Below, one piece after another: positions 21,453-32,400 of a DNA stretch of 64,000 bases; the first letter of the stretch is position 1; every line of letters begins with the position of its first letter. Position numbers and translations under genes: made by a program. The notes below the pieces were generated by a model that was not told where the DNA came from, did not search any database, and was given only the letters and a program-made list of their open reading frames with translations. This DNA is from Entoloma clypeatum (lineage: Eukaryota; Basidiomycota; Agaricomycetes; Agaricales; Entolomataceae). The stretch spans positions 2,232,001 through 2,296,000 of the forward strand of contig OY751490.1 of assembly GCA_963565915.1 (NCBI GenBank), written 5' to 3'.

Positions 21453-21867
21453 TGTTACGGACTTACCGGTTTAGGAGTGGAATTTGTTCAACACCAATTG
21501 TATGTTACGCACTTTTCCCTTGCATTGTACCTTCATCATTTCTTTGACTCATCAGACCGCTTACTCATTTACCTTTACTCTACCATTCTCCTTTAGTATA
21601 CTTCGCTCCCGTGCTGACTCGCACTCCGCAGTAGAGATTACTCAGTCCGCAGTCATCTGACTCACTTCGCACTGCCTTTCCGCAGTTACTGACTCATCCG
21701 CACTGCCTTCCGCAGCTACTGACTCACTCGCTACCGCTCGTAGCCAGTACTATATAAACCCCATGTACCATAGCTACATTCCTTAGATTTAGCAATCACT
21801 TTGTTCTTCGCCTTTCCACTTCCTGCATACTCTGCCCGAACCTTGGAACGGTTTGTTAAGCATAACA
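21453..21867 (+). repeat. 5' LTR of Gy-B2
   Basis: 415 bp. It has four TGACTCA motifs (21545, 21658, 21690, 21720), a TATATAAA at 21751-21758 and the presumed RNA start AGATTTAGCAA at 21785. It is 27 bp longer than the 3' LTR because of an insertion after ACCGGTTT near 21475. Confidence 0.93.
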
Positions 21868-21869
21868 AG

Positions 21870-21880
21870 TTGCTAAATCT
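21870..21880 (+). promoter_or_regulatory. Self-complementary primer-binding site of Gy-B2
   Basis: TTGCTAAATCT starts 2 nt after the LTR and is the exact reverse complement of AGATTTAGCAA at 21785-21795, which begins 34 nt after the TATATAAA box. Same arrangement as Gy-B1 and Gy-B3. Confidence 0.72.
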
Positions 21881-22089
21881 CGTTAGGTTCGCCCAGAGCG
21901 AAGAGAGCAACTACCAGACGAGTCAAGACGTCGCGCTTCTTTGAAGACTTCACCAGTAACCCATTCAGCATGCCAGAAGCCCGACAGGAGGAGCTAAGTC
22001 CTCGAGACAGTATCGATTTTACGCTTATCCAGCAGTACATCGAATCAGAGATCCGTCGCATCCTACAGCAGGTGCTTGACGAAGAACTA

Positions 22090-22525
22090 TGTTGAGAATA
22101 CATTCTAGACGGATGTCTCGACAGTCAATCACATGTCTATAAACATGTGTATTCCCATATGGAGTTACATATGGAAGTGTTCTAGACTTAGAACAATCTA
22201 GACTCGCTCTAGATCCCTGACTCATTAGATGTGTCAGACGTGCATAACATATGTCATGTTATGTCACATCATGTGCTTGTCACACTATGTGACTATAAGT
22301 CACATATTACCATATACGTGAGTTTATGGTTCTGCGACAGAGCTCAGTTTGTACTTGTTTGTACATGGTCTGTGCGCATCCTTGTAGGTATAAATACTCA
22401 ATGTATCTGTATCTGCAATAATAGGACTTTTACCAAGTACCTTCATCACTCAAGCTTTCTCTTCTTACCTCCAATGTGAGTACCTTACCCAGGCTTCCCT
22501 GCGTATGTAGGTTTGCTGTTCAATA
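22090..22525 (+). repeat. 5' LTR of Co-A1
   Basis: Begins TGTTGAGAATAC and ends TTGCTGTTCAATA (TG...TA termini). The end is fixed by the primer-binding site that follows and by the AACTA duplication at the 3' copy. A TATAAATAC box lies near 22390. Confidence 0.9.
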
Positions 22526-22537
22526 GGTTATGGGCCC
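22526..22537 (+). promoter_or_regulatory. tRNA-iMet (internal) primer-binding site of Co-A1
   Basis: GGTTATGGGCCC directly follows the LTR. It complements the anticodon region of initiator tRNA-Met, as in Drosophila copia, where a 5' half tRNA-iMet is the primer. The same motif follows the Co-B LTRs. Confidence 0.75.
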
Positions 22538-23759
22538 CGGTTTGCCCGGTACAGTCTGCGCACTCTAACGGAGTTGCTGCGACTGTCTAGCCTGTTAGAT
22601 ACTAACCTGGCCTAGCCAGTGAGCGCGAGTCTTAAAAGCGCCCTTTGGGCTGCTACCGCCTCTTTAGCTAGTAGCATAAACTAGTCTAAGTTAGTTATCT
22701 GGTTTGATACTCAGAGGTTCCAGACTAGTGAGCGCCCTTTGGGCTGCACCTAGTTCTGATGTCCAAGACTAGCAAAGCGCCCCTAGGGCTGCATCTAGTT
22801 CTTGATCTAGACTAGGGCCTTTTATGGCCTATGTCTATATTTGGACATTTTGTATAAAGCCTGTGGCTTGAGCGCCTTGATAGGCGGCCGCCACACCCCT
22901 GTGAAAAACCCTCTCTTGTATCTGCGCCTTCTTTTGGCTGCGATCTGGATTTGGGGTTTTCTCACGCTGTGTCATGTCCTGTCTGGCATTTGGTTTCAAA
23001 ACCAAATCGAGTATATCTCGATGTGCTGACATTCGGACATTACGATTCTCAGGAACTTTCTGTTCCGTGAACTTTTTCGTCGATCGATCTTGATCCATTG
23101 CACCCTGCCCATTTTTATGGTTGCACGATCTCAGATTTGATGCTGACTTAAAATCGTTCCTAGATGAAAGGATCTTGCATCTGCTTCCATTATGGTTTCA
23201 TTCAAGCAAACCATTGGTCACACCGTGACATCCGCGTCATTCAGCGTGATGACGGTTTCCACAAACGACACCTCTGTACTCTGAATTGCATGGTCACACC
23301 ACGCATTCGGAAGGTGAAAGTCACGCAGCTGCGATACGGACGGCATGCACGCCATGTCTGTACTCGCAAATGTGGAAAGAAAAAAGCAGTATGTATCCCC
23401 ATCTACATTCGCTTCACTCGTTGAACTATGACTCTAGGATCCCTGGGCGCCACGCCCGAGTAACATCCGGAGAGCTCGAACGAGGGACTTACCGTCCCCC
23501 TTCAATCATAGTGACGATGAAGAAAGGAGAATCACACCCGAGGTTACACCCAGGGTAATAAAGATGGAGCAATCGCCTGATCTGTAGGCAACCGTCTTTA
23601 TGTAAATACCACAGCATTGTGACCCTTAGTCACATAAATAAAGGCTATTACATAAAAACTCTCTTTGACATGTGTCACAAAACGATTCAGACAATACCTC
23701 TTATTGGTTCAAATTGATCTTGAATATTTGCTGACCACTGTTTCTTTTTAGAAACAAAC
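22538..23759 (+). other. Long 5' leader of Co-A1
   Basis: 1.2 kb between the PBS and the gag ATG. No pol or gag homology was seen. It contains the first group of mini-hairpins (22638-22941). Short frames here look accidental. Confidence 0.5.
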
Positions 23760-24623
23760 ATGTCTTCAATCACTTCTTTGATTGCTGTTCCCGTTCTTGA
23801 CGGCACAAACTACCCTGAGTGGGCGAACACCATGTGTTCGTTCCTTAGATCTCAGGATTTGTGGCAAATTGTTGATGGTGCTGAGAAGCGACCCTTGATG
23901 TCTGCTAACCTTACAAGGAAAGCCCATGCAACTAAAGTCAAGGCATGGAACATTAGGGATCAAATGGCTTTAGCCAATATTCGACTTCGTGTCGACCCGT
24001 CGATCAAACTCACCAAAAATATGTCTTCTGAGACTTGGTTTGAGTTAAAGAATAGGTTCGGACGAGCTGTTTATGAAACAGTTCTGTCTGACATTCGTGC
24101 TGCATTGTCCTTCAAACTTTCTATGAAACGACAACCTGCAACCGAGATTGATTATCTTGATAAAATCTTTGATCATCTCGGCGCACATCATTCTATTTCT
24201 CCATCGACTCGGGCCCTAATGCTTCTATCTGCCCTCCCGTCTCCTGATTGGGATGACTTTGCCATAGAAACCCTTCTTTACAATGATGATCTCACCTATG
24301 ATAAGGTTCGAGAGTTGATTGTTGAAACATACAATCATCATCGTGTTGACCCTGTTCCCGATTTGTCACTTGAGGATTACCTTTACGGCATAGGTATCTC
24401 CTATGATCCTCAACCGACATCGTGCGATGTTTTTCATCAGCCGTTTCGGAACTTATGGAAAAAGAAGTCTTTCTTATCTGCACTGACAGATCCTGATGCT
24501 CTGCGCTACTCTAGCTGTGTCGCCGGTCTGGTGCATGATGCTGTCATAACAGAACAATGCAAGGATCCACCCGTCGACAATTACGACATAGTGTTTCCAC
24601 GCCTGGACCTTATAACAGCATAA
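23760..24623 (+). CDS. gag: Copia-type Gag of Co-A1
   Basis: The 287-residue protein starts at an ATG in good context (AAACAAACATG). The N-terminus has the LDGTNYPEWANTMCSFLRSQ signature of copia gag (UBN2/Retrotran_gag family). The middle has WFELKNRFGRA and LPSPDWDDFA blocks. The usual CCHC knuckle is absent, and the frame ends soon after the capsid-like domain with a divergent tail (residues about 215-287). It would make particles that need Pol in trans. The open frame in an element that has lost pol suggests selection on Gag. Confidence 0.88.
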   Translation: MSSITSLIAVPVLDGTNYPEWANTMCSFLRSQDLWQIVDGAEKRPLMSANLTRKAHATKVKAWNIRDQMALANIRLRVDPSIKLTKNMSSETWFELKNRFGRAVYETVLSDIRAALSFKLSMKRQPATEIDYLDKIFDHLGAHHSISPSTRALMLLSALPSPDWDDFAIETLLYNDDLTYDKVRELIVETYNHHRVDPVPDLSLEDYLYGIGISYDPQPTSCDVFHQPFRNLWKKKSFLSALTDPDALRYSSCVAGLVHDAVITEQCKDPPVDNYDIVFPRLDLITA

Positions 24624-27340
24624 TCATTGTGTAGAATGATTGTATTTTCTTTCTTTGCAATCAATATATTGATTTGCAATGTGTTCATGTTTTGAACGAA
24701 AGAAAGAGAGATTTAAAAATGCAAATGCATTTTATGTTCAAATAACTTATATCCAATCTGGAATGATTCCAATAAGTTGGATGTGCCGTTGAGCCACCTA
24801 CTATAAAGGAAACAGCTTAATAAGCTTGTCAAGAAGACTGCGCGAGTCATTAATTTGTCTTTCTGCTGCGTCTGTCTTTCCTTTTCAGGAATTTATATTC
24901 CACCTTATATTGGATAAGACAAAAAATGATTTCAAAGCATTTAAAAAAGTAATATTGTATTCGTGCGCTATGGCATTTGCATAACACTTATTCTGCGCCT
25001 TGACAGGCTGCAATAGTGTTCAAAATTGTCATTCTGGCTGCCAATATATAATACTTTATTATGCGAAGAAGAGTTTTTCAACCCTTCAACCTAAATCGAT
25101 TCAAATTGGTCTAGCCAACCAATCTTGTTCCTCCACTCTTTCACCAAAAAGTAGTGATGATTTGGGGCAATGCAAAGCTTCTTATCTGAACTCTCCATTT
25201 CTTGCATGGGAATGATCTCTGATGCATCTTGCGCCTTTTAGGCTAGCATTGCATTTTGACTTATAAGGCATCTGCGCTTTAATCAAGCAGCGATGGCCTT
25301 GTCACAGAATCATATAGGGATGACCGTGATGGTACACACCCTATGGCAAAAATGGATATAGTCAAAAAATCAGATTGTATCACAGCTTACAAATATTGCT
25401 GGAATAAATCGCCTGAGAGTAATTACCTCAGCATAACTTGGAGAGTAATTCCTCCGCAGTTTGCGATTATTTTTTCTGCATGAATTTCTGGTTTCCCAAC
25501 CAAGTTCTGCATCTATTTCAGTATATGCTCTTTGAAAGCCAAAGATACATGGGAAATGATTGCCATACTTGACTGTGAAAAGGGGGAGAATATAGAGAAG
25601 CATTTTAATGGCAGCATTCTGCGCTATTTGCTTTGCGATACCATTGCTAGAAGACTGATCTTTGATCTTTTGATCTCACCATCAGATGCATTGCTTCGTA
25701 TACAACACTCTATAGGTTGTACCATTAAAGGAGCGCCGTGACCGCTGCATACTTATCAAATGGTCAACTTGAACAAAAGAAAAAGCTTATCCCAGCTTAT
25801 ACCCCTATGATTTCTCACCTAGAAACGATGAATTCTGGATAAAAGAGAATATCATATGAATCGATCCGTTAGTCTTATCAGACTATTGTTAGGTTCTATT
25901 CCCAAGTATATCTTCCATGATTACTTGATAAAGCATCTTAATTGATGACTTACTAATAATGCATTAATTTGCATTATATGGTTCTTGGAATACCAAGATT
26001 ACTATTGTTTGCATGAAACGCATCAGAGTGCTTGTTACACTCTTAAGATTTGGATCAACCCATCATCTGATCTGCGCCTTGTTTTGGCTGCGACAATGAT
26101 CTGGTTCTTGCATTGAGTAGAGCGCCTGTGTTGGCTGCCTCCTTTGACAAACAAGACCAAATAACACCCTCACACGTTATTGTTGTATCATGCAACAAAC
26201 ATAGTAAATCTGTGTTGATGTCTTAGAGTGGATTCTCTATTGACCTCTGAACATAAATCGGTTGTTCACCAACATAAGTATTACCAACCACAAAGAACTA
26301 CATTGCAAAGTCATTTATTTGACTATAATCTGCAATATTGCTTACACATCATCACATATAACAGTTGGCTTGATTGCCTATAAAATCTGTAAAATGTACT
26401 CCACGGAATTGGTTTTCAGGGGGAGTTAATTCATTCTCTATTAACCCTAAAAAACAATCCACATGATGTTTGCTTGTCTAGCCTTTGCATAACAATGTGC
26501 GCCCCTTTGGGCTTGCCACAGTTACTAGGCTTGATTATATCTGCGCTCAAATAATGGCTGCAATATCAATCATTGCGATTATATTTTGCAATAGCTTGGA
26601 TAGTACGTCAGACGATATGGGAAACGATGACGGAACTACCAGCTGTCTCAGATATTATATTCTGAAGACTCAACGTCCACTATGACGATAAAACTAGACC
26701 CTTCTCCGGAACAGAGCATAAACTATCACAGTGGACTCTGAACCTAACTAGTTCATCCACATCCCTGAAGTCTGGAGTATTACACTCGACTCAGATAACA
26801 TTATCTATAAGCGCATCTTAAGTGTTGCCATGATAATATTACATACTCAGGATAAAGACACCCTTGTCTAAATCCATGGTTGTTAGCGCCTTATTTGGCA
26901 GCTTCCCAGAGTATTAATAAGCTATTTATAGCTTAGATCATGCCAAGCATGATATCATCAGTTGGTTAAATGACCCTTTGAGCCAGATCAAGTCTAACGA
27001 GCTCTTAATTGAGTTATGTCTTCTGACTTATCCCCGGCCTTAGTGCCACATGCTCTTTCCATACTAGTTCTTGCGCTACTACTGGCTGCAACTACTATGT
27101 GATCCATAAAAAGCTGAGTACCACTACGTCTTGAGCGCCTTCTTGGGCTGCCTGCATTGGTAGTCTCATTTTTTGTGTGAATCATGGTCAAAACCATTGA
27201 TACTCGTCTGGAATGACAATAAACTATCACACGTGGTTTGCTGATGCAATCAGGCCAAACACCTGACTCAGCATGGTCCGTGCGAGATAGGCAAAGCCTT
27301 AAATACGCTCCTCAAAGTTGAGTTTTAGAGCAGGCTTCCA
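24624..27340 (+). other. Pol-less non-coding interior of Co-A1
   Basis: AT-rich sequence with no frame over about 90 codons and no RT, integrase or RNase H motif in any frame. It is studded with the mini-hairpin motif. Confidence 0.7.
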
Positions 27341-27535
27341 ATGGCATTCTTCGCCTACTTCTCCACCGCCTTTTACACTCGCTTCGCACATGCCGACCAG
27401 TTGGCGCATGTTGCCTCGACCAACGCCAGCACCACCACCACCACCACTACTGCAGCCTCCGCCGCTGCTTCTTCATCGCCCTCTGGCAATAACACTGCCA
27501 TGACCACCGACGATAAGACGTCAGAAAAGAAGTAA
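27341..27535 (+). CDS. Small ORF near the 3' end of Co-A1, function unknown
   Basis: A 64-codon ATG frame: an aromatic, moderately hydrophobic N-terminus (MAFFAYFSTAFYTRFAHADQ) followed by an Ala/Ser/Thr-rich tract and a charged end. The composition is unlike the surrounding AT-rich DNA (C-rich ACC repeats), which suggests either a captured coding fragment or a microsatellite artefact. No family recognised. Confidence 0.3.
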   Translation: MAFFAYFSTAFYTRFAHADQLAHVASTNASTTTTTTTAASAAASSSPSGNNTAMTTDDKTSEKK

Positions 27536-27856
27536 AAGTAGTTAGTGGTACAAAGTAATTAAATAATCAATTACTTCAGTGGCTGCTCTAAGCGCTACAC
27601 TGGCTGCTTCAAGCGCCATTATGGCTGCATGTTTATTGCGCTATTTCATGTCTCTCAAAGACCTGTCTATTCTTGTTTTGGAATTAGACTTATGGGTCTC
27701 TGATAAGACCTTAAATGACAGCGTATGCTAAACGACACAGCAGATCCCCTTTAGCGCCCTTACAGCTGCTGCCATTTATTTTGGCTCTTCACTAGGACTT
27801 GAATGTCTTCTTGTGAGCAAGTATTGAAACCTGAAGGAATCACACTTGAGGGGGAG

Positions 27857-28294
27857 TGTTGAGAATACATTCTAGACGGATGTCTCGACAGTCAATCACA
27901 TGTCTATAAACATGTGTATTCCCATATGGAGTTACATATGGAAGTGTTCTAGACTTAGAACAATCTAGACTCGCTCTAGATCCCTGACTCATTAGATATG
28001 TGTCAGACGTGCATAACATATGTCATGTTATGTCACATCATGTGCTTGTCACACTATGTGACTATAAGTCACATATTACCATATATGTGAGTTTATGGTT
28101 CTGCGACAGAGCTCAGTTTGTACTTGTTTGTACATGGTCTGTGCGCATCCTTGTAGGTATAAATACTCGATGTATCTGTATCTGCAATAATAGGACTTTT
28201 ACCAAGTACCTTCATCACTCAAGCTTTCTCTTCTTACCTCCAATGTGAGTACCTTACCCAGGCTTCCCTGCGTATGTAGGTTTGCTGTTCAATA
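27857..28294 (+). repeat. 3' LTR of Co-A1
   Basis: Near-identical to 22090-22525, preceded by the purine tract at 27846-27856 and followed by the AACTA duplication. Confidence 0.92.
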
Positions 28295-28868
28295 AACTAG
28301 ACAACGACGAGCATCGCCCCCACGGCGAGATAGCAGAGAGCATCCATCTTGCTCGGCAACACCAGATCACGCGTTACAATGCCCGACAGAACGAACTCGA
28401 AAGCTTTCACGTTCAAGAAGGACCTCAGACAGGTCGGATCACAGAGATCAGAGAGTTTATCGGTGTCCAGACAACCGTTATCAGAAGATTGATTAGGACA
28501 CTCACATCGAGACGTCCCAGAGCCACATCATCATGTCTTACTCGAAACAGCAGATCTATGCCCACTTCACCATTGAAGAACAACAGACCAAGTACAACCG
28601 CTGGGCACGAAACGAGAGACTTGACCCCTTCTCGAGACCAACAGACGCGCAGGAACAGAGATTCCTTAGAGATTTACAGAGGAAATACTCTGAACGTTTT
28701 GCCACCGACTCCGCCGACGAGTCCCCTGACGAATTTACTTTTGACTCCGCGCAGTCAGATATTGAACAGACGCCTAGAACAGGGACTCATTTTCAATCCT
28801 TACCTGTATCCCGAACCCCATCTTCATCCCAACAACCCGACCCCTCTTCTCCTCCGCAGACTCTAGAC

Positions 28869-29446
28869 ATGGCAGAAGCCCCGGCTGTACAAACAATGGA
28901 TTTGAAGGCAGTGGACCGGAAATAGGGAGGACGGGGGTCTATAGGGAATTTGAAGAACTCTTGGGACTGTCAAACCTTGGCAAAGAAACTGGGAAATATA
29001 TCCTAGAGAAAAACGTCAACCGCAGAATCTCTGAACAAGTGGCTAGCAATGGCAAAACGTACACCGATTACGCAAAGGAGATCCGAAACAAGGGATAACA
29101 GATGGAAGGACACGCACTGGTCATCCGAGGTGGCGGCGACATGCGCACCGGATCGGGTACCACTTATGGTGGTCAGGGCAAGGCCATGGAGATCGACAAA
29201 GCAGGAGTAGCCTGTTGCTACAACTGTCAACGCTTCGGTCATTTGGCTAAAGACTGTAGCGCTCCAAAGAAGAAAGATGGTCGCAAGTGTTTCAACTGTG
29301 ACCAAGAAGGCCATATTGCGCGCAACTGCCGCAAGCCGAAGAAGAACTCCGGAAGGGTTAGGAAGGTGTCCGAAGAAGATGCTGAGAATGATGAAACCAC
29401 AATCTTAGAAGCCGACGAGAAGGATTTTCCCGAAGGGTCCGATTAA
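28869..29446 (+). pseudogene. gag: Gag of Gy-B2, internally deleted
   Basis: The MAEAP start at 28869 is followed after about 11 codons by foreign filler (about 28902-28946, ending in TAG) in place of roughly 330 nt that encode the capsid core in Gy-B3. Homology resumes at EFEELL. A further TAA at 29096-29098 stands where Gy-B1 and Gy-B3 have CGA. Both CCHC knuckles (CYNCQRFGHLAKDC, CFNCDQEGHIARNC) and the acidic C-terminus remain (29102-29446). It cannot make a full Gag. Confidence 0.9.
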
Positions 29447-32400
29447 ACGATGCTAAGTCGCGACCCTTATCTATTAAACGGACTTGCTTGCCTTGTATGA
29501 CTGCAGACAATAGAACCTATGTCATCCCTGCCAAGCGAGCCGCTGCGTCAACTAAGATTGTGAAGGGAGATAAACCTCCGAAAAGACGAGAAATCAGGCT
29601 GTTAGCTCAGCTCAGGACACGACAAGGACCAAAGGTTATCCGACCTGAGGTTGACAGCGGATGTGAGCGCACATGCATCCATCCCAGAATAGTATGTGAA
29701 CAGAACCTCCCCACGCGAGGAATACCACCCATAGCAATTCTAAATGCAGATGGATCGCCAAATCGACAACAGAAAGTGAGCCAACTTGCCGAAGTCAAAC
29801 TGGATTTGGGAGCACATCAGGAAACCATGGAAGCAATGGTACTGGACATTGGGAGAACGGACATGCTCTTGGGACATGACTGGTTGGTACACCACAACCC
29901 CACAATCAATTGGACAACCGGCGCGGTAACATTTAACCAGTGCCCAACAACATGTCGAACCAAACACTCAGATTTCAGGATTAACCTTAATGGTCGCAAA
30001 CACCGGGTTCGCATGGTTGAGGTGCGCGACAAAGATGCACCCAAAAAGTCGGATCAGAAATGGAAGCCTGGAGACCCTATTTTGGAAGCTGTCACTCCCA
30101 CACCACCTCCCACAACCAAACGACCCTCATATGTTGAACGATTTGCTCATCTTTTCGAGAAAGAGAATTTTGACAAGATCCCAAAGGAGAGGGAATGGGA
30201 CCATGGTATCGAACTTACACCGGACGCACCAAAGGAACTAGGAGGAAATACATATCCTATGACACAAAAGGAACAAGAAAAATTGGACGCATTCATTGAC
30301 AAAGGTCTAGCAACAGGAAAGATCCGCCCGTCCAAATCCCCTTATGCCTCCCCTTGCTTCTTCATCAACAAGAAGGATGGCTCCAAACGATTGGTACAAG
30401 ATTACCGCATGGTCAATAAATTCACGGTCAAAGACAAGTTCCCACTCCCACAAATATCCGATCTCTTGGACGTACTGAAAGATGCGGTCTACTTCAATAA
30501 AATGGACATCATGTGGGGCTATAACAATGTCCGGATCAAGGAGGGCGATGAATGGAAGGCTGCCTTCCTCACCAGTTGAGGATTGTTCGAACCATTGGTC
30601 ATGTTTTTCGGTCTTTCCAACTCCCTGGGAACATTCTCTCGGATGATGGCTAGTCTATTCCTGGACCAGATCCGCCGACGTATCTGCGTGATCTACATGG
30701 ATGACATCGTGGTTATCGGTAAAACCAAGGAAGAACTCACGCGAAACACCAAAGAAATCCTACAGATCCTATCGGACAATGATTTGTTCCTAAAGGAGAA
30801 GAAGTGTTTATGGGAAGTAACGAAATGTCCTATATTGGGATATGTGGTCGGTGAGGGACGTGTTGAGATGGAAACTGAGAAGGTGGATACAATTAAAAAC
30901 TGGCGAGCACCCACATCAAAAAAGGAAGTTCAGAAGTTCCTTGGATTTGCTAACTTCTATCGACGATTTATTGAAGGGTACTCAAACATCGCGAAACCTC
31001 TCACCGCGCTCACAGGCGGTACGGCATTTACTTGGGGACCAACAGAGCAGCAAGCTTTTGAAGGTCTCATATGGGCAATTACATCGGCACCAGTCTTGGC
31101 ATTACCGAAACCAGAGGGACAGTTCAGGGTTGAAACCGATGCATCGGGCTATGCAATTGGAGCAGTACTCTCTCAGAAGCAAGACGACAAATGGCACCCC
31201 ATTGCGTTCTTGTCGCGGACCATGTCCGCGGCCGAACAGAATTACAAGATATATGACAAAGAACTCCTGGCAGTCGTGGAAGCATTAAAAGATTGGAGAC
31301 ACTATCTGCTCGAAGCCAGGGAACGTTTTGAAATCTTGACCAATCACAAGAACCTGGAATATTTCCGTCGTCCCCAGGACCTGAATGAACGACAGCGACA
31401 CTGGAAAATGAAGTTACAAGACTATGACTTCGAATTATGGCATGTGCCCGGCAAGACCAATGCGAAAGCAGACATCCTGTCACGCTTACCCTGGTATGAA
31501 GCGGAACTCGAACCACAGGACAGTGACCAAATGCTCAAGGAGGGACTATTCTTGAAACGGTTGGAATCAGAAGATGTGGTACAAATGGAGATGTTCACGG
31601 AGGAACAATTCTTTGAAGGGGGTGAGACATCTGATTCCATCAAAAAATTACGACAAGAATTGATGTTCGAGTCACATGATGCACCAGTGGCTGGACATCC
31701 AGGACAGTACCGGACACATGAACTCCTCACTCGCACCTACTGGTGGCCTACCATACTGCACGATGTGAAGAAGTACGTGAAGGGTTGCGACACTTGTCAA
31801 CACAACAAGATTAACCGACAAAAGCGACATGCTCCGCTACATCCCCATGCAGCACCAAGTCACCCATGGGAAGACATAGGAATCGACGTCGTGGGACCGA
31901 TACCAGAATCTGATGGAAAAAACGCAATTCTGGTCATCACGGATAGACATTCAAAGATGCTTCACCTCATTCCGACAACCGTGGAACTATCGGCTGAAGG
32001 ATTAGCCAAGATCTATCGGGATCAGATATGGAAACTTCATGGGATCCCCAAGAAGATCATCAGCGATAGGGGACCGCAGTTCGCTGCAAAGTTCATGGAG
32101 ATACTCTGCCGCATGTTAGGGATCAAGAGGAACCTGTCCACCGCATACCACCCACAGACTGATGGACAGGCCGAGCGATCACATCAAGAAACGGAAGCGT
32201 TCTTACAAAACTTCGTCAACCATCTACAGGATGATTGGGCTGAATGGATCGCAATCGCAGAGTTCCAGTACAATGACAAAGAACATCAGGCGACGAAGCA
32301 CACCCCATTCTACCTCAACTACGGTTTACATCCGTGGAAGGGAGAGCTTGTGTTAGAAGATACCAATCCGGCTGCCAACAACTTCTTGAAAAAACTCAAA

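Larger units (their letters stand above)
22630..27775 (+). repeat. Dispersed mini-hairpin motif GCGCC-loop-GGCTGC in Co-A1
   Basis: About 17 copies of a 15-20 nt motif with complementary GCC(C) and (G)GGC arms and a 3-9 nt loop. Examples: 22638, 22732, 22777, 22923, 24993, 26073, 26122, 26499, 26542, 27073, 27135, 27592 and 27613 (starts). Variants occur at 25231, 25732, 26886 and 27753. I found none inside the gag frame. Loops differ while the arms are kept. Confidence 0.7.
22090..28294 (+). mobile_element. Co-A1: gag-only (TR-GAG-like) copia LTR element
   Basis: LTRs of 436 and 438 bp (22090-22525 and 27857-28294) differ at only about four sites and are flanked by AACTA duplications (22085-22089 and 28295-28299). 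It has a PBS like that of copia, a purine tract (GAGGGGGAG), one copia-type gag frame (23760-24623), and then about 3.2 kb with no protease, integrase, RT or RNase H in any frame. It must borrow pol from another copia element, yet it inserted recently. Confidence 0.92.
21970..28866 (+). pseudogene. ORF1 of Gy-B2, split by Co-A1
   Basis: The ATG at 21970 (MPEARQEELSPRD) opens a frame to 22089, where Co-A1 inserts. After removal of Co-A1 and one AACTA the frame continues 28300-28866, with the stop 2 nt before the gag ATG at 28869, as in Gy-B1 and Gy-B3. A second open frame that includes the gag N-terminal extension overlaps 28533-28866. Confidence 0.6.

Noticed and set aside
21873..22103. Minus-strand frames across the ORF1 start of Gy-B copies (also near 11967 and 44784)
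   Set aside because: They occur at the same place in all copies but are the complement of ORF1, lack homology to anything recognisable, and have Ser/Cys-rich antisense composition.
23164..23558. Short plus-strand frames in the Co-A1 leader as possible genes
   Set aside because: They overlap each other in different frames, have no recognisable domain and lie in a region rich in mini-hairpins.
29440..29450. ATTAAAC at the gag/pol overlap of Gy-B considered as a slippery heptamer
   Set aside because: It does not fit X XXY YYZ and is not in the gag frame register. Nearby TTTTCCC also fails the rule. How pol is expressed in Gy-B stays open.
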